A DNA stretch of 64,000 nt from Hankyongella ginsenosidimutans (GTDB lineage Bacteria > Pseudomonadota > Alphaproteobacteria > Sphingomonadales > Sphingomonadaceae), in contig NZ_CP039704.1 in NCBI RefSeq assembly GCF_005144965.1, positions 806,001 through 870,000 of the forward strand, in the 5' to 3' direction. Under the pieces are notes generated by a model. That model worked only from the letters and a program-made list of their open reading frames with translations. It did not search any database and was not told where the DNA came from. Shown here piece after piece: positions 43,888 through 52,230 of this stretch. Within the stretch, counting starts at the first letter, position 1, and each line of letters begins with the position of its first letter. Position numbers and translations under genes: made by a program.

Positions 43888-43913
43888 ACGGGCGGCGGCG
43901 CACCGCCGCCCGT
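43888..43913. terminator. Hairpin after the ParB-like gene
   Basis: Perfect 11-bp arms ACGGGCGGCGG and CCGCCGCCCGT with a 4-base loop, 7 bp after the stop codon. A second imperfect hairpin follows at about 43928-43970, flanked by AAATC and GATTT. Together they separate the ParB-like gene from the next unit. Confidence 0.6.
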
Positions 43914-43989
43914 TCCGTCCCCATAAAATCGCCGCGCCGCTCGGCCGCAAGCGGCCCTCGCGGCGCGGATTTCAGACAGGAGACTTGTC

Positions 43990-44454
43990 ATGGCCGACCG
44001 TGTTTCGGCATCCATCACCATCGGCGGGACGCTCCCCGCCAGCCAGCTTCCCGCCTTCGCCGAGGCCATCGCGAACGAAGGGCTGTCCACCGAATGGGAC
44101 GGCGAACCCTTCGCGCTCGGCGATCTGCCCGAGGGCGAGCCCTTGGCGCTCATGGCGCACGAGGTCGCCTGGGGGCGGTTCGAGGGACTCGAAGCCTTCT
44201 GCATCGCGCATGGGCTTTTCTTCGCGCGCTGGTCGGGCCTATGCCTGCCAGTGGGGTGCGGAACGCACCGTGTTCACCGGCAGCGGCGAACCGCAAAGCT
44301 ACGCTGCCGACGAGGACGACTATATCCTCATGGGGCGCTGCACCGCCGAGCGATTGGGCAGCTATGCGGCGATCATCGCGCATTTCGATGCGGCCGACTT
44401 CGCGGTGCCCCGCTTGTCATCACGCCCGAACGGGAGGAGGCGAGCAATGGCTGA
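43990..44454 (+). CDS. Conserved ICE hypothetical protein, frameshifted
   Basis: About 155 residues, acidic. Visible features are SITIGGTLPASQLPAFAEAI near the start and AERTVFTGSGEPQSYAADED in the middle. The end is REEASNG after a frame change near 44238. No enzyme motif is recognised. The ribosome site AGGAGA precedes the ATG and the stop overlaps the next gene. Genes of this type travel with ArdC and ParB genes on such elements, which is context only. Confidence 0.6.
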   Translation: MADRVSASITIGGTLPASQLPAFAEAIANEGLSTEWDGEPFALGDLPEGEPLALMAHEVAWGRFEGLEAFCIAHGLFFARWSGLCLPVGCGTHRVHRQRRTAKLRCRRGRLYPHGALHRRAIGQLCGDHRAFRCGRLRGAPLVITPEREEASNG

Positions 44455-44950
44455 CATCTGGATTCAGGGCAGCTTCGCCTTTCGCTGCACCGCCGCCGAG
44501 TGCGCGCTGATCGAGGAAGTCGCAAACGCTGGCTACGCGCTAGCGAATGACGACGCGCCCGATCCGCCGAGCGCGGCGCTGCTCGCAGCCTTTCCGCCGG
44601 ACGATGCGAACGCGCGGTGGAGCGGGTTTCGCGAGGCGTTCAACGATCCCGAATTTCCCACCATCGGAGCCGATTTCATCGCTGAAACCTGCCCCGACGA
44701 TCCATCCGCGCGGATCGTGTGTTTCGCCAGCATGGACGATTTCGATGCCGCTGCCATCGCGGTGGTGATCCAGCGATGTTGCCCCGAAACGCTCGCCAAG
44801 GGGCCGATCGGCTTTGAATGGGCCATGACCTGTTCCAAGCCCCGCATCGGGGAGTTCGGTGGCGGCTGGTGCGCGATTTTCGCAGACCGCATCGAGATCG
44901 ACGCGACCAACGAGGCGCTGTCGCGCGCGCTCGCGGGCGACGGCAACTAG
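44447..44950 (+). CDS. Conserved ICE hypothetical protein
   Basis: 167 residues, uninterrupted, acidic with several Cys (CTAAECALIEEV, ETCPDD, IQRCCPETLAKG, MTCSKP). The segments IGFEWAMTCSKPRIGEFGGG and WCAIFADRIEIDATNEAL look globular. GGAGG is 7 bp before the ATG. It overlaps the previous gene by 8 bp and is probably cotranslated. No family is identified. Confidence 0.65.
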   Translation: MADIWIQGSFAFRCTAAECALIEEVANAGYALANDDAPDPPSAALLAAFPPDDANARWSGFREAFNDPEFPTIGADFIAETCPDDPSARIVCFASMDDFDAAAIAVVIQRCCPETLAKGPIGFEWAMTCSKPRIGEFGGGWCAIFADRIEIDATNEALSRALAGDGN

Positions 44951-45003
44951 CCCAAATCGCGCCGCACTGCGCGCTCGCGTGCCGAAAACCCCTGCCGCCT
45001 GAC

Positions 45004-45231
45004 CTACCGGGCGGTGCGGCGGATCACCGTCCGGGCGCTTCCGCATAACGTGCATTCGTCCTTCTGCCGCTCGAATCCGCGCGTGCCGCCGAGCGCGCAG
45101 GTGACGACATTGGCCTGTGCGGTAACCGACAGGTTGAGCCGGTCAGTCACGCAGGCATCGCACACCGCCGCGCCGTCCAGCCGCACGATCAGCCGTTCGA
45201 TCTGCCCCGCAATCGTCGTTCCTTCGTTCAT
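45004..45231 (-). CDS. Small two-CxxC (zinc-ribbon-like) protein
   Basis: 75 residues from the ATG at 45231. Two Cys pairs, CDAC near residue 25 and CTLCG near residue 63, could bind zinc as a ribbon. Between them is a short beta-type stretch (LNLSVTAQANVVTCALGG). It lies opposite in direction to its neighbours. A DNA- or RNA-binding role is possible; a signalling role cannot be excluded. Confidence 0.6.
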   Translation of the reverse strand: MNEGTTIAGQIERLIVRLDGAAVCDACVTDRLNLSVTAQANVVTCALGGTRGFERQKDECTLCGSARTVIRRTAR

Positions 45232-45590
45232 CGCCGTGAGGCTATAGCCGCGGCCTCGTGGCCGCGAAAGCAATCATGGCTTCCCGGAAAGACGCCGGAC
45301 TGGGCTTCCTGTCCGCGCGCGCATCTCGTCCTTTCGTGTCTCACCAACCCGTCGCCGGCTCCTTGGGCGCATGACCTGGGACGGCCGCGCGCCTCGCGAA
45401 ACCATCGCGCGGAACTGATTTCCCCGCGCCGCTTTGGCGGCGCTCCTCGCGGCCGCTTCGCTCCAAATCAGCCCCGCGCTTCCGGTCCTCCGCTTCGCTT
45501 CGGCCTGCGGTTCGCAGCGCGCTCAAGGGCCGTCCTTCGGTCCGCCCATCGCCCGGCATCGGGTCGGGCGAATGTGCAAGGAGACGAGAA
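45232..45590. other. GC-rich intergenic region with hairpin, ahead of the DUF736 gene
   Basis: No gene is supported. A hairpin of arms CGCGGCC and GGCCGCG with loop TCGT occupies 45249-45266. The remainder is rich in GC and in CGC/GCG repeats and has low coding character in all frames. The AAGGAGA ribosome site of the next gene is at its right end. Confidence 0.5.
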
Positions 45591-45908
45591 ATGCCCTCAA
45601 TCGGTCATGTCCAGCGCCAGAACGACGGTTCGTTCCGGGGCCTTGAAGACGCTTTCGGTCAATGCCGAGATCGCCATCATCCCCAACCGCAGTAAGACCG
45701 GGGACCAGCCCGACTACCGCGTGCTGTCGAACGGCGTCGAACTGGGCGGCGGCTGGATCCGCACCGGCGAGGTGAGCCAGCGCGAATATGTCCGCCTCGC
45801 CATGTCGGCCCCGAACTTGGCGGCCGCACCCTCTACGCCAATCTCGGCCGCGCCGCCGGGCAGGACGACGACGACGCGTTCGCCGTTATCTGGAACCCCG
45901 GCGACTGA
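45591..45908 (+). CDS. DUF736-family protein, frameshifted
   Basis: About 105 residues. The family core is clear: LKTLSVNAEIAIIPN, then DQPDYRVLSNGVELGGGWIR and SQREYVRLAMSAP. The end is LYANLGRAAGQDDDDAFAVI then WNPGD. Shifts lie near 45643 and 45822. DUF736 proteins are common on alphaproteobacterial plasmids and ICEs and are annotated as conjugation-associated; the biochemical role is unknown. AAGGAGA precedes the ATG and a strong terminator follows. Confidence 0.85.
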
Positions 45909-45917
45909 GCCGGATCG

Positions 45918-45948
45918 GCCCCGCGCCGGTCACCCGGCGCGGGGCTTT
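45918..45948 (+). terminator. Rho-independent terminator after the DUF736 gene
   Basis: Perfect 12-bp arms GCCCCGCGCCGG and CCGGCGCGGGGC with loop TCAC, followed by TTT. It begins 9 bp after the stop codon. It is the strongest terminator in the window. Confidence 0.85.
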
Positions 45949-46238
45949 CCTCATGCCTTGAGGGCTTGGCGTGGGCCTTTTCCTGCACCGGAACGCGCTT
46001 GCGGGCCTGCAGAGAGGAAGAAATCCGCTCAGCAAGCACCGAGTATCCGGCGGCGAACGGACCGCCTCAACCATCGACGGTTCCCCAATTTTCACGCCAC
46101 CTGCGTTCCGCTTCGCTCCACTCCGGCGACGAGAAAATCGGCTCCCCGTCGCCCGCTTCGCGGCCGCTGCGCGGTGGTTGACCCCGCCCGCTCCCCGCCG
46201 GGCGATGGCTCATCTTTCGCTTGTATCAGGAGGATGAG

Positions 46239-46400
46239 ATGTCGGTTGAACAACAGATCGAGGAGCTTCGCGCGGAGCTTTCATGGTGCGATGACGCGGG
46301 AGAACGGCGGCAGATCGAAGCCGAATTAAGGGCCGCTGAGAAGAGGCTGAAGCGGTGCAATCGGGCGCTGCGTCAGGCCGAACAGGCAGGCTGGCAATAA
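46239..46400 (+). CDS. Short coiled-coil ORF (53 aa)
   Basis: A 53-codon frame with a very good ribosome site (AGGAGG, 6 bp before the ATG). The protein is almost all helix-forming and charged (EQQIEELRAELSWCDDAGER, IEAELRAAEKRLKRCNRALR), with a heptad-like pattern and two Cys. No family is recognised. It sits 340 bp ahead of the relaxase and could be a small relaxosome or regulatory protein, by position only. Confidence 0.6.
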   Translation: MSVEQQIEELRAELSWCDDAGERRQIEAELRAAEKRLKRCNRALRQAEQAGWQ

Positions 46401-46743
46401 GGCGATGCGCTGTTGAAGGGGCAGGTTCGCGGGAGTGGTGCCGCATGGCGCCGCTCCCCTTTTGATCGGGAAGGCGGGAAGGCAAAGCGGGCGTCTGGGG
46501 CGGCAGGTGGCAGTCGGGCTCGATGGCAAGATAGAGGCAAAATCTCGCGATTTTGTAAGTGTTTGTCTGCACATCGTTTTTGAAGGCTTTTGCGAGACTC
46601 GCCCTTTGAGTGCGAGACAGGGTTACCAGGAGTGGCGGTTTTCTGGGCTTTTCCGATCCCAATCGCGAGACTCCTTGCGCTCTGGCGAGGACGCGCCATT
46701 CTTATCGGCGGGGAGCGTCATTCCGGCATGGAAGGACGCCGCT
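46401..46743. other. Candidate oriT / relaxosome region upstream of the relaxase
   Basis: Non-coding in plausible frames. It contains an inverted repeat CAAAATC-TCGC-GATTTTG at 46538-46555, the most AT-rich stretch nearby. Three direct copies of GCGAGAC lie at 46592-46598, 46612-46618 and 46665-46671. Repeats plus an AT-rich stretch next to the relaxase gene are what an origin of transfer would show. I could not find a known nick sequence, so the call is tentative. Confidence 0.4.
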
Positions 46744-48706
46744 ATGCGCGATGATGAGTTCGAACCGCAGCTGGGCCGGATGCGCGGCCGGGGCAAGGAG
46801 CAGCGCTACCTGAGCCGCGTCGTGAAAGCGGCAAAGCGGGCCGGCATGAAAACGGGCAGGCGCGGCCGTTTCGACGGCAGCCGGATCGGGCGCGGCGCGA
46901 GTGTTGCGCGGGTGCTCAGATCGCGCGACCGATTGGGCGCGTTCCGGTCGCGCCGCGTGATCGTCAAGATACGGCCTGTCGGCCTTGGCGGGAAAGGCAT
47001 GGGCGGTGCGAAGGCGCACCTTCGCTATATTCAGCGCGACGGCGTGACCCGTGAGGGCGAGGCTGGTGCGCTCTACTCGCCCGACAGCGACGTCGCCGAT
47101 GGCAAGGCGTTCCTCGAACGGTGTGACGGCGACCGCCGCCAGTTCCGGTTCATCGTGTCGGCCGAGGACGCCGACCAGTATCCCGACTTGAAGCCGTTCG
47201 TGCGCCGGCTGATGACGCAGATGGAGCAGGATCTTGGGACAAAGCTCGATTGGGTGGCGGTCGACCATTTCAATACCGGCCATCCGCACACGCATATCGT
47301 GGTGCGCGGCGTAAACGATCGGGGTGAGAATCTGCTGATCGCGCGCGAGTATATCTCGCACGGGAGCCGGCAGCGGGCGATCGAGATCGTCAACCTCGAC
47401 CTGGGGCCGCGCACCGACCTTGAAATCGAAGAGCGGCTTCGCAGCGATACGGGTGCCGAGCGGCTGACCGCGATCGACAGACGGCTGATCCGCGACATGG
47501 ATACCGCGCGGCTGGTCAGCGCGAGCGATGGCGATCCCTTCCAGCAATCGCTTCGCGTCGGTCGCCTGCAGAAACTCGGGCGCATGGGACTCGCCTCGCA
47601 TGTCGGCAACGGCACCTGGCGGCTTGAGCCCGACCTTGCGAACACACTGCGCCAGATCGGCGAGCGCGGCGACATCATCCGCACCATGCAGCGCGAGCTG
47701 ACCGCGCGGAAGCTCGATCGTGCTGCGGTCGATCGCGTCATCTACGACCCGGTCGCGAAGGAGGCGACGCCGATCATCGGCCGCGTCGTGATGCGCGGGC
47801 TCGCCGACGAACATGAAGACCGTCATTATCTGCTGGTCGACGGCATCGACGGGCGCACCCATTATGCCGAGATCGGCAAGGGCGAGCTGGTCGACACGAT
47901 CCCCGAAAATGCCATCGTCCGGATCGCGCCACGCGAGGGCGGCATTCGCGCCGTCGATCGGACGATCGACGAGATCGCGGCGGCGAACGGCGGGCGCTAT
48001 TCGATCGACGCCCATCTGAAGCACGATCCGACCGCCAGCGAACGCTTCGCCGAAACGCATGTCCGGCGGCTTGAAGCGATGCGAAAAATCTCGGGCGTCG
48101 TCGAGCGCGAGCCCGACGGAAGCTGGATCATCGCGCCGGACCATCTCGCCAGGGTCGAGAGGTTCGAAGCCATGCAGTTCCGCGACCACCCCGTTGCCAT
48201 TGAAACCCTGTCGGCGATCCCGCTCGACAAATTACCGGGAACCGATGCCGCGACCTGGCTCGATCGCGAGCTGGTCGCCGAAGCGCCGGTGCCAGTGCGC
48301 GATGCTGGGTTCGGGCACGAGGTTCGTTCAGCGCAGGCGATGCGACGGCAATGGCTGATCACCGAACAGCTTGCAGACGAACAGGATGGGCAGACGGTCT
48401 ATCGGCGAGGATGCTCGCCGCGCTCCAGCGGCGAGAATTGCTGCGTGTCGCCCGCCAGCTCTCCGACAAGTTAGGCGTTCCGTTCGCCGAGGCCAGAGAG
48501 GGGAGGCTGTTCAAGGCAGGCTCGTGCGCGCAGTCGAGATGACGAGTGGTCGCCATGCGCTCATCGAACGGTCGCGCGATTTCACGCTGGTGCCGTGGCG
48601 CTCTGTTCTCGATCGCCATGTCGGTAAATCGGTCTCGGGCATCATGCGCGACGGCGGGATCAACTGGACACTCGGGCGGCAGCGCAGCGGGCCGAGCGTC
48701 TCCTGA
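46744..48706 (+). CDS. VirD2/DUF3363-type conjugative relaxase, frameshifted at the end
   Basis: Nicks oriT and carries the strand into the recipient. About 655 residues. The N-terminal relaxase domain (GGAKAHLRYIQRDGVTREGE, FRFIVSAEDADQYPDLKPFV) contains the metal-binding His cluster FNTGHPHTHIVVRG. The DUF3363 region follows (DDIIRTM-type helix, VMRGLADEHEDRHYLLVDGI) and the end is DGGINWTLGRQRSGPSVS. The ATG at 46744 follows GGAAGGAC; an open frame extends upstream but lacks family resemblance. Frame changes lie near 48400 and 48520. Partner coupling protein is TraG, downstream of the accessory block. Confidence 0.92.
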
Positions 48707-48729
48707 TCCGGAGGATTCGGGCTTTCTAT

Positions 48730-48762
48730 TTTCATGAAATTATGTTTTCATGGATTCATGAA
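48730..48762. promoter_or_regulatory. Paired TTCATGAA palindromes over the start of the RHH-like gene
   Basis: TTCATGAA occurs at 48731-48738 and 48755-48762, 24 bp centre to centre, with a half-copy (TTTTCATGG) between them. The spacing suits dimers on one helix face. The second palindrome contains the gene's own ATG. This is the layout of an autoregulated small DNA-binding protein. Confidence 0.55.
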
Positions 48763-48958
48763 AAATATCGCAGCGCAAACCGATGTCGGCGACGAGCATC
48801 TTCAGGTGCAGATTCCTGCCGTTACGAAACGCGATCTCGGTCAACGGTCGCTCGATTCCCGCGAGCCGATCCGGATGATCGTACTGCGGGCACTTGAAGC
48901 CTATGGCGTGAGCGTCCCCGCAGACGCGATATCGGATCGCCGGAAGGGCAGGCGATGA
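48758..48958 (+). CDS. Small RHH-like DNA-binding protein
   Basis: 66 residues from the ATG at 48758 (an in-frame ATG at 48734 would add 8). The sequence EHLQVQIPAVTKRDLGQRSL then IRMIVLRALEAYGVSVPADA has the strand-helix-helix pattern of ribbon-helix-helix or chromosome-partition-type proteins. The stop overlaps the next start (ATGA). Its promoter carries TTCATGAA palindromes. It may be the repressor of the following MazG-UDG genes. Confidence 0.62.
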   Translation: MKNIAAQTDVGDEHLQVQIPAVTKRDLGQRSLDSREPIRMIVLRALEAYGVSVPADAISDRRKGRR

Positions 48959-50130
48959 GCGAGGATTTCGAAGCTCTCACTGTTGCGGATTATGCGAAGC
49001 AGGCCGCGCGGACTGATCAACGCAGCGGTGGCCGCGCACTGGGCTTCGATGCTTGGCCTTTTCGGCGAAGTCGGCAGCTTGCTCAGTGAGGCCAAGAAAA
49101 GCAGCGCGACGATGCCTCCTACCTGGGTTACGCTCACGCCGTCGCGGAAGAGCTTGGTGACGTCCTTTGGTATCTGGCGGCGATCGCACGGCGCAGCCGC
49201 ATGGCGCTCAGCGACATCGCTGCCGCCGCGGCGACAAACGGCGGACAATGGCAGACGGGCGGCAACGAAACGCTCAGTTTCCATGCGCTGCAGCCGCAGC
49301 ACATTCCGCTTGCCAAGGCACCGATGCCGCAGTTCGAGCATAGCCTGCTCGCGCTGGCAGGCGACGTTGGGCTGCTCATCAACGATTTCCAGGCGGGCGG
49401 TCTTGCGAAGGACCGCGAAGCACTCGCGGGCCGGCTGGTCGCGGTCATGCGCCGGTTGATCCAGGCGGCAAACGAATCCGGTGTTACCATCGAGGCTGCC
49501 GCCGTGAAGAATCTTCACAAGATCTTCGATCGCTGGCCGCGCGAGCGCATCTATCCGGCGCCGACCGATGCGGCGCTCGACCCAGAAGAGCAATTGCCGC
49601 GGCGGATGGCGATCGACGTCTATGAACGCACCGTTCGCGGGCAGACATTCGTGTATCAACGCTCAAGCGGTGTGTATGTCGGCGACCGGCTCACCGACAA
49701 CGCGCTCGAACCCGACGACTATCGTTTCCACGATGTCTTTCACTACGCTTATGTCGCGGTGCTTGGCTGGTCGCCAGTGCTGCGTGCGCTGCTCCGTCTC
49801 AAGCGCAAGAGCGATCCGAAACTCGACGACGCCGAAGACGGTGCTCGGGCGATTCTCATCGAAGAGGGCATAACTTCCTGGATTTTCGGACAAGCGCAGC
49901 AACTCCGGTACTTTGAAAACGTGAAGCGCGGTGGCCTTCCGCTGGACATGCTGAAGCATGTCCGCCAGTTCGTCGCCGGCTACGAATCAGAACGCTGTCC
50001 GCTGTGGCTTTGGGAGGAAGCGATCCTCCAGGGCTATACGGCTTTCCGCTTCCTTCAGGAGCATCGGCGCGGCCGCGTCCTGATCGACTTCGCCAATCGC
50101 CGCCTGCGTATCAAGGAATTGCCGTCATGA
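48955..50130 (+). CDS. MazG-domain nucleotide pyrophosphohydrolase with long C-terminal domain, frameshifted
   Basis: About 391 residues. The N-terminal MazG-like helix bundle has GLFGEVGSLLSEAKK and AVAEELGDVLWYLAAIARR, giving Glu and Asp ligands for Mg2+. These enzymes hydrolyse NTPs or dNTPs to monophosphates. The 270-residue C-terminal part has no clear family; it includes YRFHDVFHYAYVAVLGWSPV and ILIEEGITSWIFGQAQQLRY, with His and Glu pairs that could be a second active site. Frame changes near 49025 and 49105. It overlaps both neighbours by 4 bp, so it is coupled to the UDG-family gene. Confidence 0.78.
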
Positions 50131-50828
50131 CCCCGAAATCCTTTGTGTCCACCCTGGCGGCGACCGAACTTCCCTCAGTGTTCAATCCCTGGCGCGATCG
50201 CTGCACGGTCCATGACCGCAGCGACGCCGCCGCCAGCGCCGCGACAATCTCGAAATGCTGCTCACCGCGGCGCTTGATCATCGCGTCGAAACGATCTGGA
50301 TCGCGCGTGATCTCGGCTATCGCGGGGCGGCGTACGGGCGTACCGCTGACCGACGAAATTCACCTCGGACATGCCGGCACGCTGATGGGCGGCATCGCAT
50401 TTGAACGTGCGACGCAGGGACCCGCCGTGGCGGAGCGCACCGCGGCGATCGTCTGGCGTGTGCTAGAGCGGATCGGTCAGCCTGTCATGCTCTGGAACGT
50501 TTTCCCGTTCCATCCCCATGAAGCGGATGATCCGATGTCGAACCGATGCCACACGCGAAGCGAGCGCGAGGCGACCTGGCCGATATTGCAAGCCCTCGTG
50601 TCAATGATCCGGCCCCGCCAGATCGTCGCGATCGGGCGCGACGCTCACCTGGCGCTGGACGGTCTCGACATTCCGACCACCGCGGTCCGCCATCCGAGCT
50701 ACGGCGGGCAGCGCGAGTTCATCGAGGGCATGTTCAGCCTGTACGGTGTCGCGGATGACAACGATGAGCCGCTAGAACTGCCGTTGGGCGCGCCTCACGC
50801 CGCAGCACGGAGATGTGCGCTCGCCTGA
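50127..50828 (+). CDS. Uracil-DNA-glycosylase-superfamily protein, frameshifted
   Basis: About 233 residues. Motifs in order: VFNPWRDRC near residue 19, WIARDLGYRGGRRTGVPLTD near 53, VMLWNVFPFHPHEADDPM, and the C-terminal UDG-like TTAVRHPSYGGQREFIEG. The His-Pro-Ser element matches the DNA-contacting loop of UDG families. In place of the usual catalytic Asp motif is NVFPFHP, so activity could be altered. One shift near 50250 separates the first 42 residues from the rest. It overlaps the MazG gene start-to-stop and collides tail-to-tail with the TS-like gene by 34 bp. Confidence 0.78.
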   Translation: MTPKSFVSTLAATELPSVFNPWRDRCTVHDRSDAAASAATISKCCSPRRLIIASKRSGSRVISAIAGRRTGVPLTDEIHLGHAGTLMGGIAFERATQGPAVAERTAAIVWRVLERIGQPVMLWNVFPFHPHEADDPMSNRCHTRSEREATWPILQALVSMIRPRQIVAIGRDAHLALDGLDIPTTAVRHPSYGGQREFIEGMFSLYGVADDNDEPLELPLGAPHAAARRCALA

Positions 50829-51574
50829 TCGCAGCGTTCAAAGAGTTGCTTAAGATCGCCGCGGTTCCAGTTGGCGGTGTCGACCGTGGCGTTGGTCGAG
50901 ACGATCGTGAGCGGACCCAGCGCGACCCCGCCTTCCTTGGCGATGAATTCGAGCAGACGGCCGAGGCCGATCAGATTGCCGAGCAGTTTTTCGATATAGT
51001 AGTGATTGCGGTAGAGCGCGGTCATGCCGAGGCGACGATCGTCGCCCTTGCCGATCAGCTTGAGACTGGCAAAGCTCAGGCACTGACCGCCGTAGGGCGA
51101 GTCATTCACGTCGCGGGCGGGGTCGAAGATCAGCAGTTCGAATTTGTTGAGCGCTCGGACGTTCGGGTTGCGCAGGCGCTCGACGATGCCCCAGATTTGA
51201 TTGATTGGCTGGCCGTCGGCGCGGGGCAATTCCATCATCCGTTCGAAATAATAGCCCGACCAAGCGCCCGACCTCCGGACCTTCGGCAGCACGTTGTCGC
51301 GAAACCGGTCGAAGAATTGCGGCGCGCCGTAGCGCCTGTACAGCGCTGCCGGAAAAATCGTGTTGGCGACCGTCTCGATGGGCTTCTTGCCATGGCCCGA
51401 AAGGAAGGCATCGACTTCCGCCACGACGGGATCGGCGAGTGTTGCGCGCGCAGTCGGCTCGGCCACGGAGATGACGACATTCTGCGCCTGGTGTCCGGTG
51501 GCGAGGTCGACGAGCCGGACCGCCTCGCGCCAGCCAGCAACGCAGTCAGGCTGCGGCGGTATGGGAAGATACAT
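50795..51574 (-). CDS. Divergent thymidylate-synthase-fold protein
   Basis: 259 residues, uninterrupted. Comparison by eye with E. coli ThyA shows matching order: YFERMMELPRADGQPINQI against the YGKQWRAW...HIDQI region, then SPYGGQCLSFASLKL with Cys at the nucleophile position. Next, MTALYRNHYYIEKL is in place of the QRS loop, and LGNLIGLGRLLEFIAKEG keeps the Asn that in ThyA selects dUMP. An N-terminal extension (TVANTIFPAALYRRYG) is not in ThyA. It could methylate or hydroxymethylate a pyrimidine nucleotide, or be a non-catalytic relative. GGAGGAAG precedes the ATG. Last gene of the five-gene operon. Confidence 0.72.
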   Translation of the reverse strand: MYLPIPPQPDCVAGWREAVRLVDLATGHQAQNVVISVAEPTARATLADPVVAEVDAFLSGHGKKPIETVANTIFPAALYRRYGAPQFFDRFRDNVLPKVRRSGAWSGYYFERMMELPRADGQPINQIWGIVERLRNPNVRALNKFELLIFDPARDVNDSPYGGQCLSFASLKLIGKGDDRRLGMTALYRNHYYIEKLLGNLIGLGRLLEFIAKEGGVALGPLTIVSTNATVDTANWNRGDLKQLFERCDQASAHLRAAA

Positions 51575-51586
51575 CGACTTCCTCCG

Positions 51587-52224
51587 TCAAATTTGCCGTG
51601 GCGAAAGGCGCGGCGCTAGAAAGCGCTCAGTAAGCCAGGCGTGGCCTTCCAAGCCCCAACCTGGTCCCCAGCTGTTGCGGATGAGAATGGCCGGGGTGCC
51701 GTCCACGGTTCCATGCCCGACCGCGACGACCGCGTGCCGTTGCGCTGGCTCGGGGAGTTCGTCGTTCGCCGGATCGACGACGCCATCACCGCGCGGCTGG
51801 AAGAAAGACCGTGACAGCATCGTCAGCATGAGCACCGGCGTGTCACGATCCAGCGCGGCAAGGATGGATGACAGGTCGGTTCCATCCCTCTGTCCGTTGC
51901 GGCCATAGAGCGGGCCAACGGTCGCCGGCGGCGTCCACAGTCGATGATCGGCTGGAACCGCTGCCAGATACGGCCAGCCTTTCTCGTCGGGTTGGCCATC
52001 GAGCCGTAGCGCGTCCAGCATTGTGGATAGCAGTGCGCCGCTCGTCGGCGGTCTGCCCGCCCGTTTCTGCGCGGCATAAAGGCGAATTCACACGACAGCG
52101 GTGCCCAGCCGTCGCGAAGCCCGGCGTGGGTGTCGCTCGCGGCGAATGCGAGGCATGTCGGCCGCGCGCCTTGATCGCGCGCAGGCCCGAACAGCGGCCG
52201 AAGGTCACGGACGATATCGATCAT
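51587..52224 (-). CDS. Papain-like C1 cysteine peptidase, frameshifted
   Basis: About 213 residues. The catalytic set of family C1 is present in order. Gln and Cys are in RDQGARPTCLAFAASDTHAG, His in QRHAVVAVGHG and Asn in ILIRNSWGPGWGLEGHAWL. One shift near 52075 separates the N-terminal 50 residues. There is no signal peptide or propeptide, so it is a cytoplasmic protease without the usual built-in inhibition. The preceding gene encodes a chagasin-type inhibitor domain, whose known targets are papain-like enzymes. This suggests a matched protease-inhibitor pair. Confidence 0.87.
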
Positions 52225-52230
52225 GGGGCG

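Noticed and set aside
40198..45948. CRISPR array or integron attC sites
   Set aside because: The hairpins differ in sequence and spacing and there is no repeat-spacer structure or integron integrase.
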